Shown here: in pieces, positions 44,432 to 52,566 of the stretch | Layout: each line of letters opens with the position of its first letter | Position numbering within the stretch: the stretch's first letter is position 1 | Assembly (NCBI GenBank): GCA_002372175.1 | Contig: DFIS01000035.1 | Coordinates: 17,814 to 81,813, forward strand | Direction: 5' to 3' | From: Solobacterium sp. UBA3691 | Lineage (GTDB): Bacteria; Bacillota_I; Bacilli_A; Erysipelotrichales; Erysipelotrichaceae | DNA length: 64,000 nt | The notes under the pieces: model-generated | What the model saw: only the letters and a program-made list of their open reading frames with translations | Database searches by the model: none | Told to the model about the DNA's origin: nothing | Made by a program: the position numbers and the translations under genes

Positions 44432-44961
44432 TGGAACATACGATCATTGGCAAATGCTGGGTCGGCACTGACTCGCTGACGGTCTACCAGGTGATTCCGG
44501 AGAAACACTGGACGATGGACCGCATGGATCCGGAAAAGATGAGTGACTGGGTCTTTGAGACCGTGGAACCGGGAGCGGAAAATGAACCCGGATACTTCAA
44601 GCGTCTTGGCTATACGGTCATCATCGCCGGCAAGGACTTCGGCTGCGGCAGTAAGTCGGTCGAACATCCGATGGCGGCTTTGAAAGGAGCAGGAGTAAAA
44701 CTGGTCATTGCCGACAGTTTCTCCCGCTACAGTTACAGAAATGCGATAAATCTTGGGCTTCCCGTGATCACATGCCCGGGCATCCGTGATATCGTACATA
44801 CAGGAGATACGATCGAAGCGGATACCGTTAACGGTAAGCTGAAGAATCTGACAACAGGACAGGAGATCACGATGACCCCGCTGAGTGATTTCGCAAGAGC
44901 AATCATTGAGGCAGGCGGTTCTGTTGCCTATGCAAAACAACATATGGGGAAAGGAGACTAG
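44431..44961 (+). CDS. Aconitase-superfamily hydro-lyase, small (LeuD-like) subunit
   Basis: A 176-residue swivel-domain subunit that completes the active site of the large subunit. The substrate-recognition loop normally reads NFGCGSSREHA; here it is GKDFGCGSKSVEHP, so the Ser-Arg that bind the C-terminal carboxylate in leucine-type enzymes are replaced and one residue is added. The rest (VIADSFSRYSYRNAINLGLP) is standard. The altered loop suggests an unusual substrate. It overlaps the large-subunit stop and is followed by the ferredoxin gene after 4 nt. Confidence 0.85.
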   Translation: MEHTIIGKCWVGTDSLTVYQVIPEKHWTMDRMDPEKMSDWVFETVEPGAENEPGYFKRLGYTVIIAGKDFGCGSKSVEHPMAALKGAGVKLVIADSFSRYSYRNAINLGLPVITCPGIRDIVHTGDTIEADTVNGKLKNLTTGQEITMTPLSDFARAIIEAGGSVAYAKQHMGKGD

Positions 44962-44965
44962 GACA

Positions 44966-45160
44966 GTGAAAAAAGAACTGACGATCAATCCCTCCTGGTG
45001 CAAGGGCTGCGGCATCTGTGCTGCATTCTGCCCCCGGCACGTACTGGAGATCCACAATGAGAAAGTCGAAGCTGTACGTAAGGAAGACTGTATCCTGTGC
45101 GGACAGTGTGAACTGAGATGCCCGGATTACGCGATCTGGCTGGAGGAGACGGAGAAATGA
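44966..45160 (+). CDS. korD: 2[4Fe-4S] ferredoxin (KorD-type delta subunit)
   Basis: A 64-residue ferredoxin with two cluster motifs, CKGCGICAAFCPRHV and CILCGQCELRCPDYA. It is the electron-accepting subunit of the 2-oxoacid:ferredoxin oxidoreductase encoded next. The start is GTG 44966, with AAAGGAG 9 nt upstream; the open frame extends into the previous gene without support. Its stop overlaps korA (ATGA). Reduced ferredoxin would then feed hydrogenase or another low-potential sink not seen here. Confidence 0.92.
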   Translation: MKKELTINPSWCKGCGICAAFCPRHVLEIHNEKVEAVRKEDCILCGQCELRCPDYAIWLEETEK

Positions 45161-46290
45161 CAAAAGTATTGATGCAGGGCAATGAAGCCTGTGTAAAGGG
45201 TGCAATCGCAGCCGGCATGCGTTTCTTTGCGGGTTATCCCATTACACCTTCTACGGAGATCGCGGAAGGCTCAGCGGCAGAGCTGCCCAAGGTAGGCGGC
45301 AGATTCATCCAGATGGAGGATGAACTTGCCAGTATGGCAGCTGTATGCGGTGCTTCGATCGCCGGAGCCAAGAGTATGACAGCGACCAGCGGTCCCGGTT
45401 TCTCTCTGAAACAGGAGAATATCGGTTATGCCTGTGAGGCAGAGATTCCCTGTGTCATCGTTGATGTACAGAGAAGCGGACCTTCCACAGGTATGGCAAC
45501 ATCCCCTTCGCAGGGTGATGTCATGCAGGCAAGATGGGGTACCCACGGTGATCATCCGGTCATCGCTCTGAGTCCTTCTTCCGTTGAAGAGACATACAAT
45601 CTTGTGATCCGTGCGTTTAACCTTTCCGAGAAATATATGACACCGGTCATCTTCCTGATGGATGAGATCATCGGTCATCTGAGAGAAGGTATCGAAGTAC
45701 ATGAGCCCGGGGAGATCATTGACCGCAAACGTCCTTCCGAAGCCGAAAAGGGTGCCTATAAGCCTTTTGCCCTGGCCGATGGTGAACTGGTTCCGGTGAT
45801 CCCGGCAGCAGGTACAGGCTATTACTTCAACACTACAGGTCTGCTGCATGGTGCTGACGGTTTCCCGACCAACGACAACACGGCGGCAGGTGCTCTGGTC
45901 AGACGTCTGATCGACAAGATCGAACTGAACAAGGATGATATCTGTCAGAGTGAATGCAGAGAGATGGAAGATGCAGAGATCGCCATCGTCTGCTACGGCG
46001 GTACTGCGAGAAGTGCAGATGAAGCTGTATATCAGCTCAGAAACAAGGGTATCAAAGCCGGTATCTTCCGTCCGATCACCGTATGGCCTTTCCCCGACAA
46101 GGCATTTAAAGAGATGAAACAGAACGTGAAGAAGATCCTCGTGGTTGAACACAATGACGGTCAGCTGCTCAGAGAGATCGAACGTTATACAGGTGAAACA
46201 CCTGTTGAATTCCTCGGTTGTATCAACGGTAAGACGATCACACCGCAGGAGATCATCGAGAAGGTGGAGGAGATGCACAATGCCCAGTAA
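45157..46290 (+). CDS. korA: 2-oxoacid (2-oxoglutarate-type):ferredoxin oxidoreductase, alpha subunit
   Basis: A 377-residue alpha subunit with the hallmark GYPITPSTEIAE and SGPGFSLKQENIGYA segments that bind CoA and the TPP-linked substrate. The four-gene order delta-alpha-beta-gamma and the following sucCD favour the 2-oxoglutarate type, which makes succinyl-CoA, CO2 and reduced ferredoxin. Branched or longer 2-oxoacids remain possible. It starts at ATG 45157 inside the ferredoxin stop, and overlaps korB by 11 nt. Confidence 0.9.
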   Translation: MTKVLMQGNEACVKGAIAAGMRFFAGYPITPSTEIAEGSAAELPKVGGRFIQMEDELASMAAVCGASIAGAKSMTATSGPGFSLKQENIGYACEAEIPCVIVDVQRSGPSTGMATSPSQGDVMQARWGTHGDHPVIALSPSSVEETYNLVIRAFNLSEKYMTPVIFLMDEIIGHLREGIEVHEPGEIIDRKRPSEAEKGAYKPFALADGELVPVIPAAGTGYYFNTTGLLHGADGFPTNDNTAAGALVRRLIDKIELNKDDICQSECREMEDAEIAIVCYGGTARSADEAVYQLRNKGIKAGIFRPITVWPFPDKAFKEMKQNVKKILVVEHNDGQLLREIERYTGETPVEFLGCINGKTITPQEIIEKVEEMHNAQ

Positions 46291-47098
46291 ACTGATCAGA
46301 GAATACTTCCGGGAAGATCATCTTCCCCATATCTGGTGCCCCGGCTGTTCCCATGGTTCTTTCATGAGAGCGACAGCTGCGGCGATCGACCAGCTTGGTC
46401 TTGACCATGACAAGGTCGTCATCGTTTCCGGTATCGGCTGTTCCTCAAGAGCTGCCGGATACATGGACTTCAGCACCGTACATACAACACACGGACGTGC
46501 ACTGGCTTTTGCGACAGGCATCAAGATGGCCAATCCCGAGCTGGAAGTCATCGTCTTTACCGGTGACGGTGATGTCTCCGCGATCGGCGGTAACCACCTG
46601 ATCCATGCCTGCCGCAGAAACATCGGCATCACGGCGATCGTGCTGAACAACAATATCTACGGTATGACCGGCGGCCAGTACTCCCCGACAACACCGACAG
46701 GCGAATACGGTACCACAGCGCCCTACGGCAATATCGACCGTGACTTCGACATCGCTGAACTGGCAAAATGCGCCGGTGCCACCTATGCCGCAAGAGCGAC
46801 AGCCTATGACCTGAACACAGCCACAAGACTGATCAAACAGGGTATTGAACATAAGGGCTTCTCGCTGATCGACTGCCTGAGCATCTGCCCGAGTTACTAC
46901 GGACGGAAAAACAAGAAGGGTGATGCGGTCAGAATGCTGGAGTGGCAGAGAGACCACAGTGTATCGGTACAGAAGGCTGCCAACATGACACCTGAAGAGC
47001 TTGAAGGAAAGATCATCACCGGTGTGATCGGTGAATATGAGTATCCTGAATATACCGAAAAATACCAGACGATCATTGACAAGGTCAGAAAGGGGTAA
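46280..47098 (+). CDS. korB: 2-oxoacid:ferredoxin oxidoreductase, beta (TPP-binding) subunit
   Basis: A 272-residue beta subunit. The TPP/Mg motif is TGDGDVSAIGGNHLIHACRR with NNNIYGMTGGQ after it, and Cys residues WCPGCSHG and GIGCSS contribute to the cluster or active site. ATG 46280 has GAGGAG upstream and overlaps korA; the open frame begins 135 nt earlier without support. SPTTPTG just after the TPP motif is typical for 2-oxoglutarate/2-oxoacid types rather than pyruvate synthase. Confidence 0.9.
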   Translation: MPSKLIREYFREDHLPHIWCPGCSHGSFMRATAAAIDQLGLDHDKVVIVSGIGCSSRAAGYMDFSTVHTTHGRALAFATGIKMANPELEVIVFTGDGDVSAIGGNHLIHACRRNIGITAIVLNNNIYGMTGGQYSPTTPTGEYGTTAPYGNIDRDFDIAELAKCAGATYAARATAYDLNTATRLIKQGIEHKGFSLIDCLSICPSYYGRKNKKGDAVRMLEWQRDHSVSVQKAANMTPEELEGKIITGVIGEYEYPEYTEKYQTIIDKVRKG

Positions 47099-47100
47099 AC

Positions 47101-47634
47101 ATGAAGGAAGAGATCAGATTGACCGGATCAGGCGGACAGGGCGTTATCCTGGCTTCCGTGATCCTGGCAGAGGCTGCGGTCCTGAACGGACAGAATGCGG
47201 CTCAGTCACAGGCATACGGTCCGGAAGCACGCGGCGGCGCATGCAAGGCCGAAGTCGTCATCAGTGATGAAACGATCCGTTTCGGCAAGGTCATCACACC
47301 TTCGTTCCTGCTGGCCCTGAACCAGAAGGCTGCCGATCAGTACGCTGCAGGTGTATCCCCGGAGACGATCATCATGCTGGATGATTCCCTGACGACACCT
47401 GCCGGACTCGAAAATAACAGAGTTATCCGTCTGCCGATCATTGAGACCGCCAAGGAGAAGGTCGGAAGACTTGTCACAGCCAATATCGTGGCTGTCGGCG
47501 CTATCAACAATGTTCTGAAGATCTGCGACAATGAGACACTCTTTGAAGCAGTGAAGATGCATATCCCGAGAGGAACCGAAGAGATCAATCTCAAGGCTCT
47601 TTCCGAAGGAGAGAAACTCGGAGGTCAGCTGTAA
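47101..47634 (+). CDS. korC: 2-oxoacid:ferredoxin oxidoreductase, gamma subunit
   Basis: A 177-residue gamma subunit starting RLTGSGGQGVILASVILAEA, with the QSQAYGPEARGGACKAEV motif conserved in KorC/PorC proteins, which shape the CoA site. It begins 2 nt after korB and ends directly at the sucC start, completing the korDABC-sucCD block. Confidence 0.92.
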   Translation: MKEEIRLTGSGGQGVILASVILAEAAVLNGQNAAQSQAYGPEARGGACKAEVVISDETIRFGKVITPSFLLALNQKAADQYAAGVSPETIIMLDDSLTTPAGLENNRVIRLPIIETAKEKVGRLVTANIVAVGAINNVLKICDNETLFEAVKMHIPRGTEEINLKALSEGEKLGGQL

Positions 47635-48795
47635 ATGAAGATCCATGAATATCAGGCCAAGGAGCTCTTTGAAGAGTTTGGTATCCCTGTGCTCGGCGGC
47701 AAGGTCGCTGAGACAGCGGAAGAGGCAGTAAAGATCGCCGAAGGACTGAAGGCACCCTACGTCATCAAGGCGCAGGTGCACTCCGGCGGCAGAGGCAAAG
47801 CCGGCGGTGTCAAGCTGGTCAATACACTGGAAGAAGCCCGTGAGGCAAGTGAGAAGATCCTCGGCATGACGCTTATCACACACCAGACGGGACCGGAAGG
47901 CAAGCTGGTCAGAAAGGTCCTGGTTACGGAAGCTGCCGAAGTTGCGAAGGAATACTACTTTGCGATGACGGTCGACAGAGATACCGGCAAGCTGGCGGTG
48001 ATCGCTTCTTCCGAGGGCGGCATGGAGATCGAACAGGTCTCGAAGGAAAGCCCGGAGAAGATCCTGACCGAGAAGATCGATGCTTCCGTAGGCCTCAGAG
48101 ATTATCATCTGCGTTATCTCGCCGATAAGCTTGGGATTAAGGATGTCAAGGGCTTCATCAAAACAGGTCTTGGCATGTACAAGCTGTTCTATGCCAAGGA
48201 CTGCAGCCTGGTCGAGATCAATCCCCTGGCTGAGCTGAAAGACGGTACGATCGTGGCGCTGGACTCCAAGGTCAACTTCGATGACAACGCGCTGTTCCGT
48301 CATCCCGAGATCGAAGCGATGAGAGATCCTGCGGAAGAGGATCCCCGTGAGCTGGAAGCCAAGGCATATGACCTGAACTATGTATCGCTCGGCGGCAACG
48401 TCGGGTGTCTCGTTAACGGTGCAGGTCTGGCAATGGCTACGATGGACATGATCCATGCGGTTGGTGCGGTACCTGCCAACTTCCTCGATGTCGGCGGCGG
48501 TGCTACGGCTGAAAAGGTCACCCGTGCGTTTGAGATCATTCTCTCCGACAAGGGTGTCAAGTGCATCTTCGTCAATATCTTCGGCGGCATCATCAAGTGC
48601 GACATGATCGCAGAAGGTCTGATCACAGCAGCCAGGACGATGGATCTGCAGATCCCCGTTGTGGCAAGACTTGAAGGCACCAACGTTGAAGAAGGCAAGC
48701 GCATGATGCGGGAGTCCGGACTGAATATCCTGCCGGCGTCCTCCATGCGTGAAGGCGCGGAAATGTGTGCGAAGATCGTAAAGGAGGCAGCGTAA
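47635..48795 (+). CDS. sucC: Succinyl-CoA synthetase (ADP-forming), beta subunit
   Basis: A 386-residue beta subunit with an N-terminal ATP-grasp fold (MKIHEYQAKELFEEFGIPV) and the signatures HSGGRGKAGGVKL and EINPLAEL, plus the CoA-ligase-like C-terminal domain (GLAMATMDMIHAVGA). With SucD it converts succinyl-CoA to succinate while making ATP or GTP, the energy-yielding step of the pathway. The ATG follows korC without a gap. A long open frame on the opposite strand is an artefact of codon bias. Confidence 0.95.
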   Translation: MKIHEYQAKELFEEFGIPVLGGKVAETAEEAVKIAEGLKAPYVIKAQVHSGGRGKAGGVKLVNTLEEAREASEKILGMTLITHQTGPEGKLVRKVLVTEAAEVAKEYYFAMTVDRDTGKLAVIASSEGGMEIEQVSKESPEKILTEKIDASVGLRDYHLRYLADKLGIKDVKGFIKTGLGMYKLFYAKDCSLVEINPLAELKDGTIVALDSKVNFDDNALFRHPEIEAMRDPAEEDPRELEAKAYDLNYVSLGGNVGCLVNGAGLAMATMDMIHAVGAVPANFLDVGGGATAEKVTRAFEIILSDKGVKCIFVNIFGGIIKCDMIAEGLITAARTMDLQIPVVARLEGTNVEEGKRMMRESGLNILPASSMREGAEMCAKIVKEAA

Positions 48796-49697
48796 TGGCT
48801 ATTCTCATTAACAAGGATACACGAGTGATCGTGCAGGGTATGACCGGTTCCCAGGGAACCTTCCATACCGAAAAGATGCTTGAATACGGTACGAAAGTCG
48901 TTGCCGGTGTTACGCCGGGCAAGGGCGGACAGACACATCTTGGTGTACCTGTCTTCAATACGGTCAGAGAGGCAAAGGAAGCGACCGATGCCAATGCGTC
49001 GATCATCTTCGTGCCGGCAAAGTTTGCGGCGGCTTCGATCATTGAAGCAGCAGAGGCTGGTCTTCCGCTGATCGTCTGTATCGCCGAGGGTATTCCCGTA
49101 CTGGATATGATGAAGGTCAGAGAGTACCTGAAGGATAAGGATGTTACCCTGATCGGTCCCAACTGTCCCGGTCTTTCCACCGTCGGTGAATGCAAGCTCG
49201 GCATCATGCCCGGCAATATCCATATTCCCGGTCATATCGGTGTCGTTTCCCGCTCCGGTACGCTGACATACGAGAGTGTTTCACAGTTAACAGCGCTCGG
49301 TCTTGGTCAGACAACAGCTGTCGGTATCGGCGGTGACCCGGTCAAGTGCTTTACCTTCAAGGATGCGTTAAAGCTGTTTGAACAGGATCCGGATACCTAC
49401 GGTGTGCTGATGATCGGTGAGATCGGCGGTGCTGACGAAGAGGAGGCCGCAAGAATGCTCAGAGACGGTGAGTTCACCAAGCCTCTGGCTGCCTTTATCG
49501 GCGGTGCTACAGCTCCTCCCGGCAAGCGTATGGGCCATGCCGGTGCGATCATCTCCGGTAACAGCGGCACGGCTGCAGGCAAGCAGAAAGCGCTGAAAGA
49601 GGCAGGGGCTTCCGTAGCCATGACACCTGACCAGATGGGCAATGCGATGAAGGATGCCCTCGAAAGAGCCGGTATCCTGGAGAAGTGTCTCGGATAA
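48795..49697 (+). CDS. sucD: Succinyl-CoA synthetase, alpha subunit
   Basis: A 300-residue alpha subunit. The CoA-binding region GMTGSQGTFHTEKMLEYGT and the phosphohistidine segment GHAGAIISGNSGTAAGKQKA are both intact. ATG 48795 overlaps the sucC stop (TAATG). Placed after korDABC, it makes the module a complete 2-oxoglutarate to succinate route. Use on another dicarboxyl-CoA cannot be excluded. Confidence 0.95.
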   Translation: MAILINKDTRVIVQGMTGSQGTFHTEKMLEYGTKVVAGVTPGKGGQTHLGVPVFNTVREAKEATDANASIIFVPAKFAAASIIEAAEAGLPLIVCIAEGIPVLDMMKVREYLKDKDVTLIGPNCPGLSTVGECKLGIMPGNIHIPGHIGVVSRSGTLTYESVSQLTALGLGQTTAVGIGGDPVKCFTFKDALKLFEQDPDTYGVLMIGEIGGADEEEAARMLRDGEFTKPLAAFIGGATAPPGKRMGHAGAIISGNSGTAAGKQKALKEAGASVAMTPDQMGNAMKDALERAGILEKCLG

Positions 49698-49698
49698 G

Positions 49699-50430
49699 AT
49701 GAGAATGCTGGTGGTAGCTGCACATGTCGGTGACTTTGTGTGGCGCTCTGCCGGGTCTATTGCGAAATACGTACGGGAAGGACATCATGTCGAAGTGATC
49801 GTCCTTTCCGACGGTCTTGTGGCAGAAGCGGCAGAGTATTGGAAAAGAGAAGGTGCCAATGAACAGGAAGGAGCTCTGATCCGGAAACAGGAAGGTGAAA
49901 GAGCTGCTGAGATCCTGCTCGGAAGCACCGAAAACTACCACTTTCTTGGCTGGAAAGACCATCCTGTCATACTGAATGAAGAACGTATGGACATCCTGAT
50001 CGGTCTGATCAGAGATGCCCAGCCGGATATCATTCTTACACATGATCTGAAGCGGGATCTCTATAATCCCGATCATGGTCATGTCGGGGAGTTTGTGCTT
50101 GAAGCTTCGTGTCATGCCAGGAGTACAGGCAGACATGACGGCCACCCGCGGCTGACGCATGTGGCACCGCTGTTCGGCTTTGAGGCAGAGAATCCCGATA
50201 TCTGCGGCTTTGTGCCGGGGATCTACATCGACATCACACAGGACATCGAAAAGAAGTGTGAGGCGATGCGGGCTGTGCAGACACAGTCCAAAATGTACGA
50301 CAAGTATCTTGCAAAAGCTGCTGTCCGCGGACGTGAGGCAAGTGCCCGCTGCGGCTGTAAAGGCTGTCAGTACGCGGAAGCTTTCTCACTGACCGGTCCC
50401 ATCGGCCATGAAGGCAGATTTGTCTGGTAA
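49699..50430 (+). CDS. GalB-like (PIG-L fold) hydratase homologue, second copy
   Basis: A 243-residue GalB-type protein. Its first motif, VAAHVGDFVWRSAGSIAKYV, matches the GalB pattern even more closely than the copy at 40592, and again lacks the deacetylase base Asp. Other ligands are in LTHDLKRDLYNPDHGHVGE, followed by APLFGFEAENPDI and IDITQDIEKKCEAM. It starts 1 nt after the sucD stop and is the last gene before the manganese-riboswitch leader. Two differing hydratases suggest two unsaturated intermediates or two stereo-forms. Confidence 0.75.
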   Translation: MRMLVVAAHVGDFVWRSAGSIAKYVREGHHVEVIVLSDGLVAEAAEYWKREGANEQEGALIRKQEGERAAEILLGSTENYHFLGWKDHPVILNEERMDILIGLIRDAQPDIILTHDLKRDLYNPDHGHVGEFVLEASCHARSTGRHDGHPRLTHVAPLFGFEAENPDICGFVPGIYIDITQDIEKKCEAMRAVQTQSKMYDKYLAKAAVRGREASARCGCKGCQYAEAFSLTGPIGHEGRFVW

Positions 50431-50469
50431 GAACTTGCGGGTGAAAATAATATACAAGTGTTAAACTAA

Positions 50470-50588
50470 CGTATTGAGGGAGTAACCAGCTCTACGCAGA
50501 CAGTTCGTCATCACGGTATGTATTACCCGGATTGTCTTTAAAAGGTGAGACTCATGTACAGTAGACGGCTGTGTATGAGGCTTGGATA
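50470..50588 (+). promoter_or_regulatory. Manganese riboswitch, yybP-ykoY type
   Basis: The leader carries the class's conserved elements in order: GGGAGTAAC near 50478, the internal TTCGTCATCACGG ... ACCCGGATTGTCTTT helix (50504-50539), GGTGAGACTCATG (50544-50556) and the closing TATGAGGCTTGG (50574-50585). The hairpin CTCATGTACAG/CTGTGTATGAG joins the last two. It is followed at once by an intrinsic terminator, the expected expression platform. By analogy, Mn2+ binding stabilises the aptamer and lets the gene be read. The match is by eye to the known consensus. Confidence 0.78.
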
Positions 50589-50596
50589 TTTACTAT

Positions 50597-50624
50597 AAGC
50601 ACAGCTGTATGGTTGTGCTTTTTT
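50597..50624 (+). terminator. Riboswitch-controlled terminator
   Basis: A 7-bp stem AAGCACA (50597-50603) / TGTGCTT (50614-50620) with a 10-nt loop and a run of six T. It lies between the riboswitch and the transporter ATG, so it must be relieved for expression of that gene. Confidence 0.85.
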
Positions 50625-50644
50625 CGACGAAAGGGGTAATTCAA

Positions 50645-51910
50645 ATGATTCTTGCGTTATGCTTGTTTGCAGTCATGTATGTACTGCTTCTGGCTCTGCC
50701 TAAATACAGGTATATTACAGCGCTTTCTGCAGCTGTGATCTTCATGGTGCTGGGGATCCTGCCGCCAGCCAATGCGCTGGGGGCGATCAACTGGAACGTG
50801 ATCATGATGCTGTGCGGAACGATGATGATCGTTGAGCTGTTTATCGAAAGCGGGATGCCGGCAAGGATGTCGGAGGGACTGCTGAAGATGGTGCCGAACG
50901 TACAGTGGGCTGTCGTTGTACTGAGCTTATTCTCCGGTATCATCTCGGCGTTTGTGGATAATGTCGCAACGGTGCTGATGGTAGCGCCGGTAGGTCTTGC
51001 GGCAGCCAGAAAGATCGGCACCAACCCGATTCCGGTCATCATCAGTATCGCGGTATCCTCGAACCTGCAGGGTGCGGCGACACTGGTCGGTGATACGACA
51101 AGTATCCTGCTTGGTTCCTATGCGAACATGAGCTTCAATGACTTCTTCTGGTTCCAGGGCAGACCCGGTATCTGCTGGGCGGTAGAGCTTGGTGCGATCC
51201 TGACCGTACCGGTGATCCTGTATCTGTTCCGCAAGGAGAAGGGCAAGGTCGAGTCGGAAGTAACAACGGTAGTTACCGATCATATGCCGACAGTCCTGCT
51301 GGTTGGTGTGGTATTACTGCTGATCACAGCTTCACAGTTTGAAAACAAGCCGGAGCTGACCAACGGTTATATATGCATGACTCTGGGTATTATCGGTACG
51401 ATCTACGAGATGATCCGACAGAAGAGCACAAGAGTAGTAACAGATGTACTGAAGTCGGTCGACTATGAGACATTGTTACTGCTGTGCGGTCTGTTCATGG
51501 TCATTGAGGGCATTACCGAAGCCGGTGTCATCGATGCGATCGCCAATGCCTTCGTCAAGGTAGGCGGTACGAATGTCTTCCTGATGTATACGATGATCGT
51601 CTTTGTCTCGGTGTTCGTCTCTGCCTTCGTGGATAATATTCCCTATGTCGCAACGATGTTACCGGTCGTGACGGGTATTGCCTCACTGATGGGTATCTCT
51701 CCGTATCTGTTTGATTTCGGTCTGCTGATTGGTGCTACTCTGGGCGGTAATATTACACCGGTAGGTGCCAGTGCCAACATTGCCGGTATCGGTATCCTGC
51801 GCAAGGAAGGTTATGAACCGACAACAGCGGATTTCTTCCGCATCGGTGTGCCCTTTACGATGACGGCTGTCCTTGCCGGATATGTTATGATCTGGCTGAT
51901 CTGGTCCTAG
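50645..51910 (+). CDS. Ion-transporter-superfamily (ArsB/NhaD/SLC13-like) carrier under Mn2+ riboswitch
   Basis: A 421-residue protein with about 11 membrane helices in two inverted repeats, each with a characteristic broken-helix motif: SAFVDNVATVLMVAPV and SAFVDNIPYVATMLPV, plus NLQGAATLVGDTTSI and GGNITPVGASANIAG. These are features of the ArsB/P-protein/NhaD group of the IT superfamily, which move anions or exchange cations. The yybP-ykoY-like leader suggests a role in manganese homeostasis, for example efflux, although known targets are mainly MntP, TerC and P-type ATPases. ATG 50645 has GAAAGGGG upstream. The DUF1275 gene begins 1 nt after its stop and so shares the leader. Confidence 0.8.
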   Translation: MILALCLFAVMYVLLLALPKYRYITALSAAVIFMVLGILPPANALGAINWNVIMMLCGTMMIVELFIESGMPARMSEGLLKMVPNVQWAVVVLSLFSGIISAFVDNVATVLMVAPVGLAAARKIGTNPIPVIISIAVSSNLQGAATLVGDTTSILLGSYANMSFNDFFWFQGRPGICWAVELGAILTVPVILYLFRKEKGKVESEVTTVVTDHMPTVLLVGVVLLLITASQFENKPELTNGYICMTLGIIGTIYEMIRQKSTRVVTDVLKSVDYETLLLLCGLFMVIEGITEAGVIDAIANAFVKVGGTNVFLMYTMIVFVSVFVSAFVDNIPYVATMLPVVTGIASLMGISPYLFDFGLLIGATLGGNITPVGASANIAGIGILRKEGYEPTTADFFRIGVPFTMTAVLAGYVMIWLIWS

Positions 51911-51911
51911 T

Positions 51912-52547
51912 ATGCAGAAGTCAGACAGATTCCTGCTGAGTGCTATGCTGGCCTTCTCCGGAGGCTTTCAGGATGCGTATACGTATATTGCCAGAGGGAA
52001 GGTTTTCGCCAATGCCCAGACCGGCAATCTCGTGCTCCTGAGCGTCAATCTGATGGAAGGCGAGTATGCGGCGGCACTGCATTACATCTGGCCGCTGCTG
52101 GCGTTTGCCTGCGGGGTATTTGCGGCTGAGCAGATCGGCAGCCGCAGACACCGTGATGCACGTCTGCACTGGCGTCAGAAGGTCCTGCTTGCGGAGATCG
52201 TCCTGCTTACAGGTGCCGCCTATGTGCCGGAGAGATATAACACGCTGGCCAACATGCTGGTATCCTTCAGCTGTGCGATGCAGGTGGAAGCCTTCCGCCA
52301 TGCCGAAGGGAACAGCTATGCCAGTACAATGATCATCGGCAACCTCCGCAGCGGTGTTTCCAATCTGTCTGTGTGGCTCAGAGAAAAAGACAGTGCGCAC
52401 AGGAAGGCGGCACTGTTCTTCTTCAGTATCATCGTTATATTCGGCGTCGGCGGCGGTATCGGCGGGATCATGGCACTGCGTATCGGTATGAAGGCAGTAC
52501 TGGTCTGTCCGCTGATCCTGCTGCTTGGATGTCTGTATATGAAATAA
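51912..52547 (+). CDS. YoaK/DUF1275 family membrane protein
   Basis: A 211-residue membrane protein with about six helices. The DUF1275 signature is the start LAFSGGFQDAYTYIARGKVF and ANAQTGNLVLLSVNLMEGE. The function of the family is unsettled; some members are described as small-molecule permeases. It begins 1 nt after the IT-superfamily carrier gene, so it is probably read under the same riboswitch. A terminator follows directly. Confidence 0.85.
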   Translation: MQKSDRFLLSAMLAFSGGFQDAYTYIARGKVFANAQTGNLVLLSVNLMEGEYAAALHYIWPLLAFACGVFAAEQIGSRRHRDARLHWRQKVLLAEIVLLTGAAYVPERYNTLANMLVSFSCAMQVEAFRHAEGNSYASTMIIGNLRSGVSNLSVWLREKDSAHRKAALFFFSIIVIFGVGGGIGGIMALRIGMKAVLVCPLILLLGCLYMK

Positions 52548-52566
52548 TGCCCGGATGGGCATTTTT
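52546..52566. terminator. Intrinsic terminator between convergent genes
   Basis: AATGCCC and GGGCATT form a 7-bp stem with a 4-nt loop, followed by TTTTAT, overlapping the DUF1275 stop and reaching the end of the convergent gene. It serves the plus strand; use on the minus strand is weaker. Confidence 0.75.

Noticed and set aside
43172..44961. leuCD of leucine biosynthesis
   Set aside because: No leuA or leuB nearby, the small-subunit substrate loop differs, and the genes sit inside a catabolic sigma-54 operon.
47206..48456. A 416-codon open frame on the minus strand opposite korC and sucC
   Set aside because: It mirrors highly biased codons of well-conserved genes, has no ribosome site, and its translation shows no known domain.
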